Source of the DNA: Microglena sp. YARC
Lineage: Eukaryota > Chlorophyta > Chlorophyceae > Chlamydomonadales > Chlamydomonadaceae
Length of the DNA stretch: 64,000 nt
Assembly: GCA_022414725.1 (NCBI GenBank)
Contig: CM039464.1
Location: 28,894,257-28,958,256 of the forward strand
Direction of reading: 5' to 3'
Part shown: positions 27,424 through 39,600 of the stretch, piece after piece
Layout of the letters: every line of letters starts with the position of its first letter
How positions within the stretch are numbered: position 1 is the first letter of the stretch
The notes under the pieces: generated by a model
Seen by the model: the letters and a program-made list of their open reading frames with translations, nothing else
Databases searched by the model: none
Told to the model about the DNA's origin: nothing
Translations under genes and position numbers: made by a program

Positions 27424-27654
27424 ATGAGGTCAAGAAAAGTTGTGCGAAAAATCAATACAACCAAGACGAATACAATCAAACAAAGAGGAGGGTGTCCTAC
27501 AAATCAACGAGCAACAACAGTCAAAGTTAAATTGCCTACTGATAGGACTCGTCGTCGAATGATGGGACTCAACCCATGTGCATATGTTATAGAGATCCCA
27601 AAGCAAGCCCCTCAAAACATGATAGCTCAGACTGTGAACGGTGTCTCTGCCTAA
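27424..27654 (+). CDS. Small basic protein of the virus-like block
   Basis: ATG at 27424, TAA at 27652-27654. 76 residues, strongly basic and Thr/Lys/Arg rich at the N-terminus (VVRKINTTKTNTIKQR), with a less charged second half. First of three closely spaced plus-strand ORFs (gaps of about 30 bp) in AT-rich DNA unlike the GC-rich surroundings. A DNA-binding or virion core protein is possible, but nothing in the sequence proves it. Confidence 0.4.
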   Translation: MRSRKVVRKINTTKTNTIKQRGGCPTNQRATTVKVKLPTDRTRRRMMGLNPCAYVIEIPKQAPQNMIAQTVNGVSA

Positions 27655-27687
27655 TAAGAAGAACTTGTTAGATCCGTGCAGACTGAA

Positions 27688-27991
27688 ATGAATCAACAAA
27701 ACACCGTTTCTCAAGGAACTATGACGAATATACCTCGTCCACCTACCTCTCGACCATCTACATCGAATACGAATAATGCAGGGCCTAAAAAACTATATGA
27801 TTTGAGGCGATCACTAAACAGATTTGATTTCAAGCACGCATTACCAGATTCGATCGAAGGGGGAGATAATTGCAATTGCAAACGAATACCAAGAACGTTC
27901 TAATGAGACTGGATTACAAAGACTGCTTGACAAACGGGTAACCAGAAATCAGTATACAGATCTTTTTAATGATTTGGAAAATAAACTTTGA
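27688..27991 (+). pseudogene. Second ORF of the virus-like block, one frameshift
   Basis: Starts at ATG 27688. The first frame runs to about 27900 with a Thr/Ser/Pro/Asn-rich N-terminus and KLYDLRRSLNRFDFKHALPD. At the GGGGG run near 27860 a one-base shift restores a frame that continues with EIIAIANEYQERSNETGLQR to TGA at 27989-27991. The natural protein would be near 100 residues. The shift at a homopolymer suggests a sequencing or assembly indel. The next ORF begins 29 bp downstream. Confidence 0.4.
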
Positions 27992-28020
27992 TTATTATCA
28001 AACTATAGAGTGTATAAGCT

Positions 28021-29922
28021 ATGCCAGCATACCCAAAAAACTTGCAGTACATTACAAAACATATATCTAACTACAGTAAAGCCACTAATTAAACGACTGT
28101 CCACTCTCAATAGTACTTTTGCAACCAACAACGGTGAGATCACGGTCGACCTTTGTTGCAATACTATGGTAGATACTGATTCCTTACATTACATTACAAT
28201 ACATTACATGTTAATTTCTACTTGACACCGCGAGGGTGTATGAGACTCTGTGCTTTAAACAAAAAGAAAAAGCACCACAAAGCAAAAAACCCATTACATC
28301 AGGGTGTGTCGAGGACAAACAAACCAAGCTCCCAACCACCATTTTGGTGGCGTAGGTATTAAACCCCCTAGAGCCGGACCCAGATCTCAACCACTTACAG
28401 TGGCGGAGGTAAGAAGCTAACAAATGAGAAGTCACAAGAAGAAAAGAAAAAAAAGGGATAATAAATTACGGTGCCACTAAGCAGTCCAGGGCTTCCTGTC
28501 TTGCTCTTCTACAAGTAGAAAGATAGTCGGCTAGGTTGCTCCAGAAAGTCTTAGTGCCATTTCCATTCATAAAGGTTCTGAATGTGGAATCGCAGAATTC
28601 CACATTCCATACGGTTAAGTCGGTATCCTCATGGACATGCCTATAAATATCTGTAAACAGCTTCTGGTAGAGGAGGCGGATATCATTATAAAAAGGGCAC
28701 TCAAACATATGCATTTCATCCTCAGGTTTTTTGGAACCCACACATTTGACAGTGTCTCATTGAACGAGGGATGTGTGCTCTATCCACACCCTCATTCTTT
28801 CTGTGTTCAGCCAATGGGAACCCATTCTAAACTGTGCTATAGAACGAATCTGATCCTGCTTATGTAAGGCAGATGTAAAGGGAATCAAGCCATTCTCATC
28901 ATTGCTGTTGGCTGCGAACCATTTCTGGTATCGGAGGCGTTTAAAGCCAACCCTTCTCTCATCAGGGATGTCTCTGACTGCATTGGTGTCACTTGGGTAC
29001 TTAAACCTCCATGACTCAAAGACTTCAGACATAATACCTTCGACATCGACAGCCTCCAAAATGTTGAGGTTTTTACTGGATCCTAGCTTGTGGAGAGCAC
29101 AACGTAAGTCATGAACCCAGCCAGTGTTAGAATCAAAAGATTCCTCAAGAGCCATTCTAATGAGATCCTCAGGTTCTTTATCTATGGTCTTGTTCCAGAA
29201 GCGCAAAGCTTGTTTAAGCCAAGCAAAACACAACGGGTTTCTACCCAGCTCTTCCATGATAATATTAGATGTAGTAGATTGGCAAACACCCAACATTTGT
29301 TTAAGTATACCTCTATGCCATTTCTCACAAGCATGGTCATTTGAGATAAGTGTGTTGTTCAGAATAGAAGGAGCCCACACCTCACATCCAAAATTCAGGA
29401 TAGGTTGTACAAGAGAATCAAACAGGTGGGTGAGAATATCAATATTGTATATCTCCATAGTATGGCATACTGATTCCTTGATCATGAGTTTCAAATTGGT
29501 GACATCTGGAGGTGGAGCGCCTCACAACATTGAATCACTCATACAAAGATGCGATTTGGAAGTGAATGGACAAGAGATAGGAGGGTTCTCCAACTACAAC
29601 AAATTGTTCAACATTATAGCAGATACATCATTTGGAGCAGACTGTCATAACAGGCGTAAGATTGTCCAATCTGGAGGTGATGGTTCAGCTACTCTCATAT
29701 CTACTCCAACAGATTACCGGTATGCAATTTGTAATTGGCTCACGCTCAATAGCTTTCAACCCATATATTAGATACAAATCTGTTGGGACAGGTTCGTCTT
29801 TGAATCCAACTGGATGGATCCAATTGTCTCAAAGGGGGTGGCTCATTTACACTATTAAGGGCGCCTGGAGGCGCGTCCCGAATGAAATGATTCGAATCCT
29901 TCATTCAATGTATTTTAATTAA
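28021..29922 (+). pseudogene. Capsid-like gene of an integrated virus-like element, split by a LINE
   Basis: ATG at 28021 opens MPAYPKNLQYITK..., frame-shifts near 28085, and reaches the LINE target site at 28173 in the frame of NNGEITVDLCCNTMVDTDSL. After the LINE (28186-29466) and the second copy of its target duplication, the same frame continues with MSFKLVTSGGGAPHNIESL, then a stretch like EVNGQEIGGFSNYNKLFNII. The words 'RxxxxVNGxEI...NYNxLxNI' recall jelly-roll major capsid proteins of Polinton-like viruses and virophages, which integrate in algal genomes. This is recalled similarity, not a search. A further shift near 29720 leads to a frame ending at 29922. Interrupted and frameshifted, so not functional here. 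Confidence 0.4.
28186..29466 (-). mobile_element. 5'-truncated LINE (non-LTR retrotransposon), 3' end of ORF2
   Basis: A minus-strand insertion flanked by ATACTGATTCCTT at 28173-28185 and 29467-29479, a 13-bp target-site duplication. It encodes the C-terminal region after the reverse transcriptase: LFDSLVQPILNFGCEVWAPS, then a long helical segment. With one or two single-base shifts there follows a CQMC or CVG...HMFECPFYNDIR zinc knuckle, the CCHC typical of LINE ORF2 ends. A 3' UTR of about 270 bp ends in a TAATG-type simple tail (28186-28210). The RT catalytic domain and endonuclease are missing, so it is a dead, 5'-truncated copy. Confidence 0.88.
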
Positions 29923-30225
29923 TTCAATTTAATTGTATTTAATATTGTGTTATTTGAATTCGATTTATTCCTTTTCGTTTAATTTAATTCACGTGATCTG
30001 GCTTCCCTATATGTTATTCCGATATCCCCTTGTGCTATCATTGTGGCTGTTGTAACAGCGCTACCTACGGAACCGACCGAGTCCCTGCAGTCACTGCACC
30101 GAATACTAAACATACGATGGGTTAGGTGGTTCTTGACTACTCATGGTGGGCATACATATTCATTCATATAAATACATCGGGTTAGGTGGTTCTTGATTAA
30201 TAATGGTGGGCATACATATACATAT
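29923..30225. other. AT-rich flank of the virus-like block
   Basis: TTTAATTTAATT-rich to about 29990, then mixed DNA with two copies of GGGTTAGGTGGTTCTTGA (30119 and 30179; a third at 30364). No gene seen. Confidence 0.4.
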
Positions 30226-30229
30226 ATAT

Positions 30230-30330
30230 TGGGGGTCAATTCATCAGTGCTTTTTCTTTTTAAGCCCTTTCTACCACGGCCGGGCAAGTCCCTTTAGCCT
30301 ATTTGGCCCACCCCAGGGCTGTAATAACAT
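30230..30330 (-). mobile_element. SINE-like element A, partial
   Basis: Minus strand: GTTATTACAGCCCTGGGGTG, GCCAAATAGGCTAAAGGGAC, ending with a GATGAATTGACCCCC match. Confidence 0.75.
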
Positions 30331-30447
30331 ACACACACAAACATACATATACATATACATACAACAGGTTAGGTGGTTCTTGACTACTCATGATGGGCAT
30401 TGAAGAGACCTTGTACAGTGTCGCAAAGGCCCCTCAAAGCACTGTTT

Positions 30448-30620
30448 ATTTTTTGGATTACATGTAGCAGCTTCTAGGCAGCCCCCTTTCCCTGTCCTTG
30501 AGTCAAACCTGAAGCTAACTAGTGCATCAGAAAGCTGATATAACAAGCATTCCAATGCAGTGGCTGGCGATTGGAGCTGGTGGGAAGCTGCCATGAGTAG
30601 CCCCAAAAAGAAATAGTGTC
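30448..30620. mobile_element. Foldback/MITE family C copy
   Basis: TTTTTTGGATTACATGTAGC on the left and GGGAAGCTGCCATGAGTAGC followed by CCCAAAAAG on the right. It ends a few bases before the stop codon of the membrane-protein gene. Confidence 0.7.
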
Positions 30621-30625
30621 CAAAG

Positions 30626-33600
30626 CTACACTAATTCTTTGCTCCCTTCTCTCATCGGCAGCATCTTGCTTAGACTTGCTTTGGGGCTACTGGCTTCTCC
30701 AATCCACGAGATTTTTTTCGACAAATCGGTTAAGGAGCTTCCCTTTCTCATGATGGATGTGCGTCTGGGTCGGAGCGAGGGGTTGTAGGAGACGCCGTCA
30801 AGGGCAACGGTGGATGACGAGTGTCCGACTTCGGATCTATCGGCGATTGTGGCCAGACGTTTGGGCCCAAATGAGAGCTCAGCGTTGTCCGAAGCTGACT
30901 GACTGGGATCTGACTTGCGGGGCTGAGTGCCCGCGATTGTGGCCTGAAGTCGGGAGCTAGGAATCACGCTGGTAGATGGCTCCTGAAAAGAAAAAGTGTT
31001 ATCCAAGTCGGCGTGAGTTAAGGAAACTGTCCAAAGGGGGTCCTTGGACAAGTCCTGATAGGTAGCTAGCTGGTAGATGGCTCCGGGGGGTGGGTCGCTG
31101 ACGGAGCGGGTGTGGTCTGTGGGAGGTGGGCCTGCCTCGTTGGCACCTGTGGAGGTTGGTGGGTGGTTTTGTTGAGTTGGTGAGTATGATAGAGGAGAGG
31201 ATAAGGTGTTATGATTAGGTTGGTGGTAGGGTTAGGTTGGTGGGTTATCTCAGGGTTGAGTTGCTGAGTTCTAGTTACTGTTCTCGAGCGAATGCTTCGA
31301 TGGTTGATCATTTTGCTGGACTGAAGAAGGTGCTGGGTTCGAATCCCTACGGGTGCGCTTTAGTTTTCGCGGTCGCTTTCTACCGCCATGATAGCACTGT
31401 CCAGGTAAAGAAGCAGCCTGTTCTCTACCGCAGTAAGACAGGCCTCCCTTGATACCATGCCCCACTAGGCGTTATCATTACTTTGAAGGATTCAACTTCA
31501 ATTTTGACCAGGAACTTGTGGGTGGGTAGGTTGAGGTTGGCGGGTGTGTGGGTCGGTGGGTGGGTTCAAGTTGGCGGGTGGGTTAAGGTTGGTGGGTAGG
31601 TTGAGGACGGTTGGTGGTTAAGGTTGGTGGGTAGGTTGAGGTTGGCGGTTGGGTGGGTCGGTGGGTGGGTTCAAGTTGGCGGGTGGGTTAAGGTTGGTGG
31701 GTAGGTTGAGGACAGTCGGTGTAAAGGTTGGTGGGTAGGTTGAGGACTGTCGGTGGGTTATGGTTGGTAGGTGGGTTGAGGTTTGGTGGGTATAATTGGG
31801 TTGGTGGGTGCGTTGAGGTTGGTGGGTGGTTTGATTATGGTGGGCTGTTTGATGTTGGTGGTTAGGATTAGGTTGTTGGTGCCCCCCCCTCCTGGGTGTA
31901 TCGACATTTCCATGGTATCGACATGTGCTCGCACTTCTCTATCTATATCGGACATGCGGTACAAAATGTTTTTTCTTGCCCCCACCTCATTTGTTGGGCT
32001 GTTTAACGTTGGTGGTTAGGGTTAGGTTGGTGGGTTGTTTTATATTGGTGGACTGTTTGATCTTGGCGGATATAATCAGTTTGTTGGGTTGTTTAATGTT
32101 GTGGGATAGGGTTAGGTTTGGTGGGTTATTTAGGGGTTGATGTCTGAATCGTTCACAATCACATTGATTGGTACATGTGATGAAAGGCTTGTACATGTGA
32201 TTCATGTGATGCATGTGATGAAAGGCTTGCACATGTGATTCATGTGATGCATGTGGTGAAAGGCTTGCACATGTGATTCATGCGATGAAAAGCTTGTACA
32301 TGTGATACATACATGTGATACATGTGATTCATGTGATGAAAGGCTTGTACATGTGATGAAAGACTTGTACATGTGATGAAAGACTTGTACATGTGATGCA
32401 TGTGGTGAAAGGCTTGCACATGTGATGAAAGGCTTGTGCATGTGATGAAAGACTTGTACATGTGATGAAAGACTTGTACATGTGATTCATGTGATGCATG
32501 TGGTGAAAGGCTTGCACATGTGATTCATGCGATGAAAAGCTTGTACATGTGATACATGTGATACATGTGATTCATGCGATGAAAGGCTTGTACATGTGAT
32601 ACATGTGATACATGTGATTCATGTGATGAAAGGCTTGTACATGTGATACATGTGATACATGTGATGAAAGGCTTGTACATGTGATACATGTGATTCATGT
32701 GATGAAAGGCTTGTACATGTGATACATGTGATACATGTGATGGAAGGCTTGTACATGTGATACATGTGATGCATGTGATGAAAGGCTTGTACATGTGGTA
32801 CATGTGATGACAGGCTTACAAATGAGGTACATGCGATAAAAGGCTTAATAATGCACTTAAATTCAGTTGAAGAATGTCATATAAAAAGAATCTCATCATG
32901 CATGATATGATTCTTAAGGGTTCAGGGTTGAAGGTTTCATCTCATCACACGTTTTATTAGCGTTGCATCCCATCATGCATGATAATATTCTTAATCTTTA
33001 CATCACATTGTCATTGGCACTGTTTCATTTTTGTGTTACTCATGGCAGCTTCCCGCCAGCTCCAATAGTCAGCCACTGGGCCAAACACAATGCTTGGAGC
33101 TGAATTGGAATGCTTGCCATATCAGCTTTCAGATGCACTAGAATGCTTCAGGTTTGGCTCAATGACAGGGAAACGGAGCTACCTAGAAGCTGCTACGTGT
33201 AGCCCCCAAAAGAAACAATGGTCACAGGCAGGCCCAATATTCTCCTAAGATAAGCCCGCTCCGCTCCACACATTCCAGCAGGGGGGAAGGCAGCCCCCAC
33301 TTCAGTTACCCCCCACCTCCCTAAATACTAAACCCACCCAGACCCTACAACCTGAAACTACCTAAACCCCAAACCTTTTGAATCAAAAACCTAATCCACT
33401 AAACCCTAAACTCCTAAACTGAAGTGGGGCTAACTGAAGTGGGGGCTACTTCCCCACCACCACACATTGGTGGGTGGGTGGTGGGTGGCTGAGGGGGGGG
33501 GGGGGGGGGGGGGGGGGGGTCCGACTATCCAACCATCCAACCTTTGTTTATCTGATAACCTATTTGGTGGTTGCCCCCAGTGAAAGCAAACGGGGCTACC

Positions 33601-36600
33601 CCCTCAACCCACGCTCATAATAAGGCCTACTATTGATTTATTTAATCTGCGAAACATTTACTCACCAACAATTGTACGCTCTTCTGTCCAAGCATTCTTT
33701 CTTAGCATGTCACGCCCCACGCTCTCCTTTGGAACCTCGATATCCGTCTTACGCTTAAAACACGAGTGTGAGCTGGCGGCAGTTACCGGGTAGCCAGTGC
33801 TGCCAGAGCTGGTAATGTTGTAGGCGCGCCGTTCCCCTGGCATGTAACAGCTCCCACTCAACCGGGAAAGTCGGTCCGTTTTACCCTTGTCAATCCAACT
33901 GTGCGACTTCCGATTGGACAGCCTGGCGGACTTGGCCCGATCCGCGACCTGAGTCGCAACCTCAAGGTACGATGTGGATGAGGTCCTGAACGATATGGGA
34001 GTTCGCTTGTGGGACTTCCGCGTTGGCAACAGGAACCCCATTTCAGATCCTCGATCTGGCGAGTGAGAGAACAGACCCCCTGGTGTAGATAACGATCTCC
34101 CCGAGAACACACTGCCCGGTGTAGAGTACGTACTGCCTCGGTTAGAGACCAGACCCCCCTGTTCCTCTGGATATGAATCGGGCTCGATCAAAGCCTGTCG
34201 GGGGGACGTGGCTAGGTGACAGTCCTGAGCATAGTCACTCTGCATGAGACTGTTTTGGTGACTATCGTGCTCCCGTCAAGTTGAGGTACGTAGCATCCAT
34301 GCGCCGTTGACAGGGCGCGGGGGAACCGGAGGAGGAGGAGAGGTTGACAGGGGGACTGACAGCCTCCGGAGGAGGAGGTGAGGCACGTTGCATACATGTG
34401 CCCACCGACAGGGCGCTAGGGGAACCGCAGGAGGAGGAGAGGTTGACAGGGGAACTGACAGCCCACCTAGAGCCCCCTTGAGGACTGGCTTCGACCTGAG
34501 AACCCCTACTGTAACTCTGGGTGTGAGATTTGCTGCGCATGGCCGTACGAATGTTGTTCCGGCTTGACGTACGGATGCTAGGGCCAAGCTTAGAGGCTGA
34601 GGTGGCTGCAAGGCTTGAGAGCACTGCTGTCATGTAAGGCTGAGAGATCGATTCCCTTGGTTCCCGTGGTATGCATAGGCTTGACCATCGGACCTGTTGG
34701 GGGGCGCGTCTATGTTCCAGTCAGGGGCATTGGCACTCCCCGTGGGGTCCTGATTTCGGCTACGAACGGTGCTCACATCGAGTGAGCGCCACGTTGCATC
34801 CATGCAGCTGCAGCATGGCGCAGCTGAGGAGTAAGAGGTTGGCGGAGGAACGAGAATCCAACCTAGGGCTCACTTGAGGAATGGCTTCGATCTGGGAATC
34901 CCTCCGGGAACCCTGGGTGTGAGACACGCTGCGGCTGGCCCCACAGCTGATGTCCCGGCTTGATGTACATAAGATAGGGCAGTACATAAAGGCTGTTGAG
35001 GTTGCTAGACCTAAAGGCCCTGCTGGCATGTTCGACTCCTGCACAACCTCAATCTCCTGCAATACATGTGGACAGTGGGTGGGTTTCTGAGTGTGTCTGC
35101 GTGCCTGTGAGTCTGTCACATGACATGTAGAGTGTGGGTATGTCTGTGACTGTGCCTGTCTGTGGACATGTTTGTGTCTGTCTGTGTCTATCCGTCTGTC
35201 TGCATCTGTCTGTGCCTGTGGGTATGCCTGTGCCTGCGTCTGTCTGTGTATATGTGTGTGTCTGTGGGTCGTACTGTCTGTGTCTGTGTGTGACTGCCTG
35301 TGTGTCTAGGTGCCTCCTGCACAACCTCAATCTTCTGCAAAAAAATACATGTGGACAGTGGGTGCGTTTCTGAGTGTGCCTGTGTTGCCCGTGTGTCTGT
35401 GTCGCGATGACATGTAGATAGTGGTTGTCTCTGTCTGTGCCTGTGTGCCTATGGGTATGTCTGTGACTGTGCCTGCTGTGTACATGTTTGTTTGTCTGTG
35501 TCTATCTGTCTGCATCTGTCTGTGCCTGTGGGTATGCCTGTGTATTTCTGTATCTGTCTGTGTATCTGTGTGTATGTGTGGAGGCAATACATCCTAAACC
35601 CTTAACATACCTTGTTGGAGGCAATACCACGTCCTTGTATCCTAGAAATAAACTTGCTGGAGCAATAACCTAAACCCTAAACCTTAAACACACCATGCTG
35701 GAGGCAATACATCCCAAACCCTAGAAATACCTTGTCATCAAAATTTGGCATGGTATCACAGGTCTCGTTGTTTTTGGATCTTGCAGAGAGGCGCTCTATG
35801 TATAGAGGTGATCCATAGTTGTTGAAGTTAGCTCTCTCATACTTCGCCTCTCCCTCCTCCTCCTCCTTTGTTTGTCCCTTGCGTCGCTTGAAGCAGCAGC
35901 ATGCAAACCACCAGCAGCAGCAGCATGTGAGCAGAAGCAGGAGGTTTTTCAAGCAGTCCTTCCAAGCACCCGCACCTATGATTAGCCCCCAGGCGGCGGA
36001 GCTGTCATCATGCAGGTGAGCAGGGATGGGTGTGATGTCTGGGTGATGCCACTAGGGTTTTGATGCCACCAGGGACGATGCCACCAGGGGTGGGAGCAGC
36101 GGGTCGTGGGAGCTTGGGAGGAGAGGGTGTTGAATGAGACAGTTTGCGAGGACGACCCTGCAATCACCGGAGGAGGGAGGGGGGGGTGGAATGATGGCGT
36201 GGGTGGTGGGTGGTGCCAGCAGGGTGGGGGGGGTCAGGGCTTGGGAGGTGCGCGCGGGGTTGATGGAATGAGGCAGTCCGCGAGGAAAATGCTACAATCA
36301 CGGGAGGGAGGAGGGTGGAAATGATGGTGGAGGGTGTCGGGTGGTGGGGGTGAATGGTGGTGGTTGTGGGTGGAGGTGATGTCGTGGTGGTGGAATGATG
36401 GTTGAGATGGAAACATTAATAATCGGTCTGTGCGATTTTGCTTACATTCTGGGTGAATCAATCAATCATACCATTTATTTCCAGATTTGAACAGTTGCTT
36501 CTAGACAGCTCCCCGGGCTCTCCCTTCATCCAAATGTAAAACAACCTAGTACACATGGAAGCTCATATCGTCAATAGCTTTCCACTGCTCCTGTAGTCCT

Positions 36601-39600
36601 GTCATCTTTGGTTTCGGCCAGTGGCAGCCTCAGGGAGCTGCCTATAAAGCTGCTTACCATCAGCTTTCCACTGTCCTGTACATCTTTGGGTTCGGCCAGT
36701 GGCAGTCTCAGGCGTCAGTGTTTTTTATTTCAGATTTCTCTAGGAAGGGGAGTCAAGGAGCTGCCCTAGAAAGCTGCTGCTGTAGCCAAAAAGCAAATCA
36801 GTGACACACTTAACACATCCGCCCCCCTCCAACCAACAGATTCACCCCCCCACATCCGCCCCCCCTCCAACCAACAGATTCACCCCTCCACAATCCGCCC
36901 CCTCCAACCAAACAGATTCACCCCCCACATCTGCCCCCCCTCCAACCAACAGATTCACCCCTCCACATCCGCCCCCCCTCCAACCAACAGATTCATCCCC
37001 CCACATCCGCCCCCCCTCCAACCAACAGATTCACCCCCCCACATCCGCCCCCCCACCACACCACCTCCACCTCCCCCTCCCCCTCCCCCAACAATCACAG
37101 CAAACAACAACCTCCCACCCAGCTAGACACTCACATCCGTTTGGGTCTCAGTCGACAGGCCAGCTATGGCCTGTAGTGTCCACTCGGGGCACGAGACAGG
37201 CATGCCTGCAGACACCTCATCCTCAGTAGGGTAGTAAATGGCGCTCACAAAAGAGCCCTCCGCTAAAGCAAGCTCCTCAAAAGGGCACTCCGGGGGCAAC
37301 TTGCTGTTCACCCACCCGGTGATCACAGCCTTGACGCCAGACACGTCTGTGCCCGAAGCAAAGATGAGATCGATGGTGTACCTGGCAGCTCTAGTACACA
37401 TTTGCACCTGCGCGTGATGTTTGTTTTTTCTTTTGTTTTTGTGTATAAAACAAGCTCGACAGGAGAGCCCTCCATGGGCAGCACTCTATTCACCCACTCA
37501 GTGTTTTTTATTTTAGATTTCTGCAGGCCAGGTTGTGTAGTTGGGACGGCTACCCAAGCCTGATTTACAGAACAGTTGAGTAGCCAACGGATTTTGTAAG
37601 TGTGCGGCAGCCCCTGCCCTCCATGGGCAGCACTCTATTCACCCACTCAGTGACCAAAGCCTTGACACCAGACAAGTCTGTGCCCAGGGTGATTACAAGA
37701 TGGATGATGTACCTGGCAACTATAGAACATGCTGGCACCTGCGCGTGATATTTTTTATATTTGTTTCTATGCGTGGCAGTGGTGGTGTGATTGGTGGTGG
37801 TGTGATGGCAAGTGTTTGCGAGGGGTGGAGGGTTTGTCTGTGCTCTGGGGCAACCAACAAGCTAAATGGTGGGGGCCTGGCAGCTCTCTAGTTCATGCTG
37901 GCACCTGCGTGTGAATATGCTTAGATTTTTCGTTTTTTGTATACAAAAAACTCAACAGGAGAGCACTCCGTGGGCAGTACTCTATTCACCCACTCAGTGA
38001 CCTAAGTCTTGATGCCAGACGAGTCTGTGCCCAGGGTGACTACACGATTGATGGTGTACCTGGCAGCTCTAGCTCATGGCATGGCGACCTGCGCGTGTGA
38101 ATATTTGTTTACAAGTCCATACTATTCTCACCACAAACAAACATATCCCAGCCCACCTCATATCTGCGTCAAGCTCTAGAGAGCACCTCAGCATGCCTGT
38201 GGGTCCCTTCACCCCTGCATACGCCTGCACAAGTCATACTATTCACACAACCACCTCCGAGCCCATCTGATATTGCATCAAGCTCCTAGTGAACACCTCA
38301 TTATGCCTGTGTGTCACCCCCCCTGCATACGCCTGCACAAGTCATACTATTCACACAAACAAAACATCCCCCAGCTTACCTCTACTTGCTGCAGGTCCTA
38401 GGAGCACTTCACCATGCTGTGTTATACCCCCCCCCCCCCCTGCACAAGTCATACTATTCACACAAACAAACAATCTCCCAGGCTTACCTGTACTTTGCTG
38501 CAGACTCCTAGAGAGCACCTCATCATGGCTGTGTGTCATCTCCCCCCCCTGCATACGCCTGCGCACGTCAGATGTTTCGTCACACTGGGCAGAGACGTTT
38601 GGCGAGGGTAGGTTGAGGGCTGTGGTTAGCTCCATGAGCTGGGTGATGATGGTGCTGTCTGCACACTTTTTCAAACCACTTCTCTGGCCGGCGTGTGTTG
38701 AAGCTTGCCCTCAATGTATCTGAATCTACAATGTAGATGACCTGGTGGGTCATGAGGTGGTGAGGTGGTGAGGTGGTGAGGTGGTGAGGTGGTGAGGTGG
38801 TGAGGTGGTGAGGTGGTGTGAGGTTTGTGAGGTGTGTGGTGAGGGTGAGGTGGTGAGTGTTAGGATGGTGAGTGTTGTGTGGTGTCAGTGTTGAGGTTGC
38901 TGATGTGTGTAAGGTGGTGTGGTGAGGTGTTGATGTGTTAAGGTGGTGTGGTGAGGTGGTGAGGTGGTGAAGTGGTGAGGTGGTGAGGTGGTGAGGTGGT
39001 AGGATGGTGAGGTGTTGTGGTGGTGCACTGGTGAGGTGTTGATGTGTTAAGGTGGTGTGGTGAGGTGTTGAGGCTGTGCAGTGTTGAGGTGTTGAGGCGG
39101 TAGGACGGTGATGTGTTGTGGTGGTGCAGTGTTGAGGTGTTGATGTGTTGTTTTGAGGTTTTGAGGTGTTGAGGGTGGATGCGAGTGGTGAGTGTTGAGG
39201 TGGTCAGGACGGTGAGGTGCTGTGGGTGCAGTGTTTGATGTGCTTGATGTGTTGATGTGTTGTTTTGAGTTGTTGAGGTGGTGCAGTGGTAATCTGCTTG
39301 AAGGTGTTGAGGTGGTAGGATGGTGAGTGCTGAGGTGGTGCATGGTGGGGTGTTGAGGTGGGTAGAGTGTTGAGCTGCTGAGGTGGTGAGGTGTGTGTGG
39401 TGTTGTGGATGACGTGTATGCGTAGTGAGGTGGTGAGGTGTGTGGTGTTGTGGTGATGTCGTATGTAGTGAGTGGTAATGGGTGTGTGGTGTGTGGTGAC
39501 ATGTTATTGGGTAATGAGCGTGTGTGAGGGTGTGTGTGTTGTGGTGAGGTCGTATGGTAGTGAGGTGGTAAGGGTGTGTGGTGTTGTGGTGACATGTTAT

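Noticed and set aside
28757..29494. Host gene of 245 codons on the minus strand
   Set aside because: Content and the downstream zinc knuckle are those of a LINE ORF2 end. The frame's first codons come from the target-site duplication.
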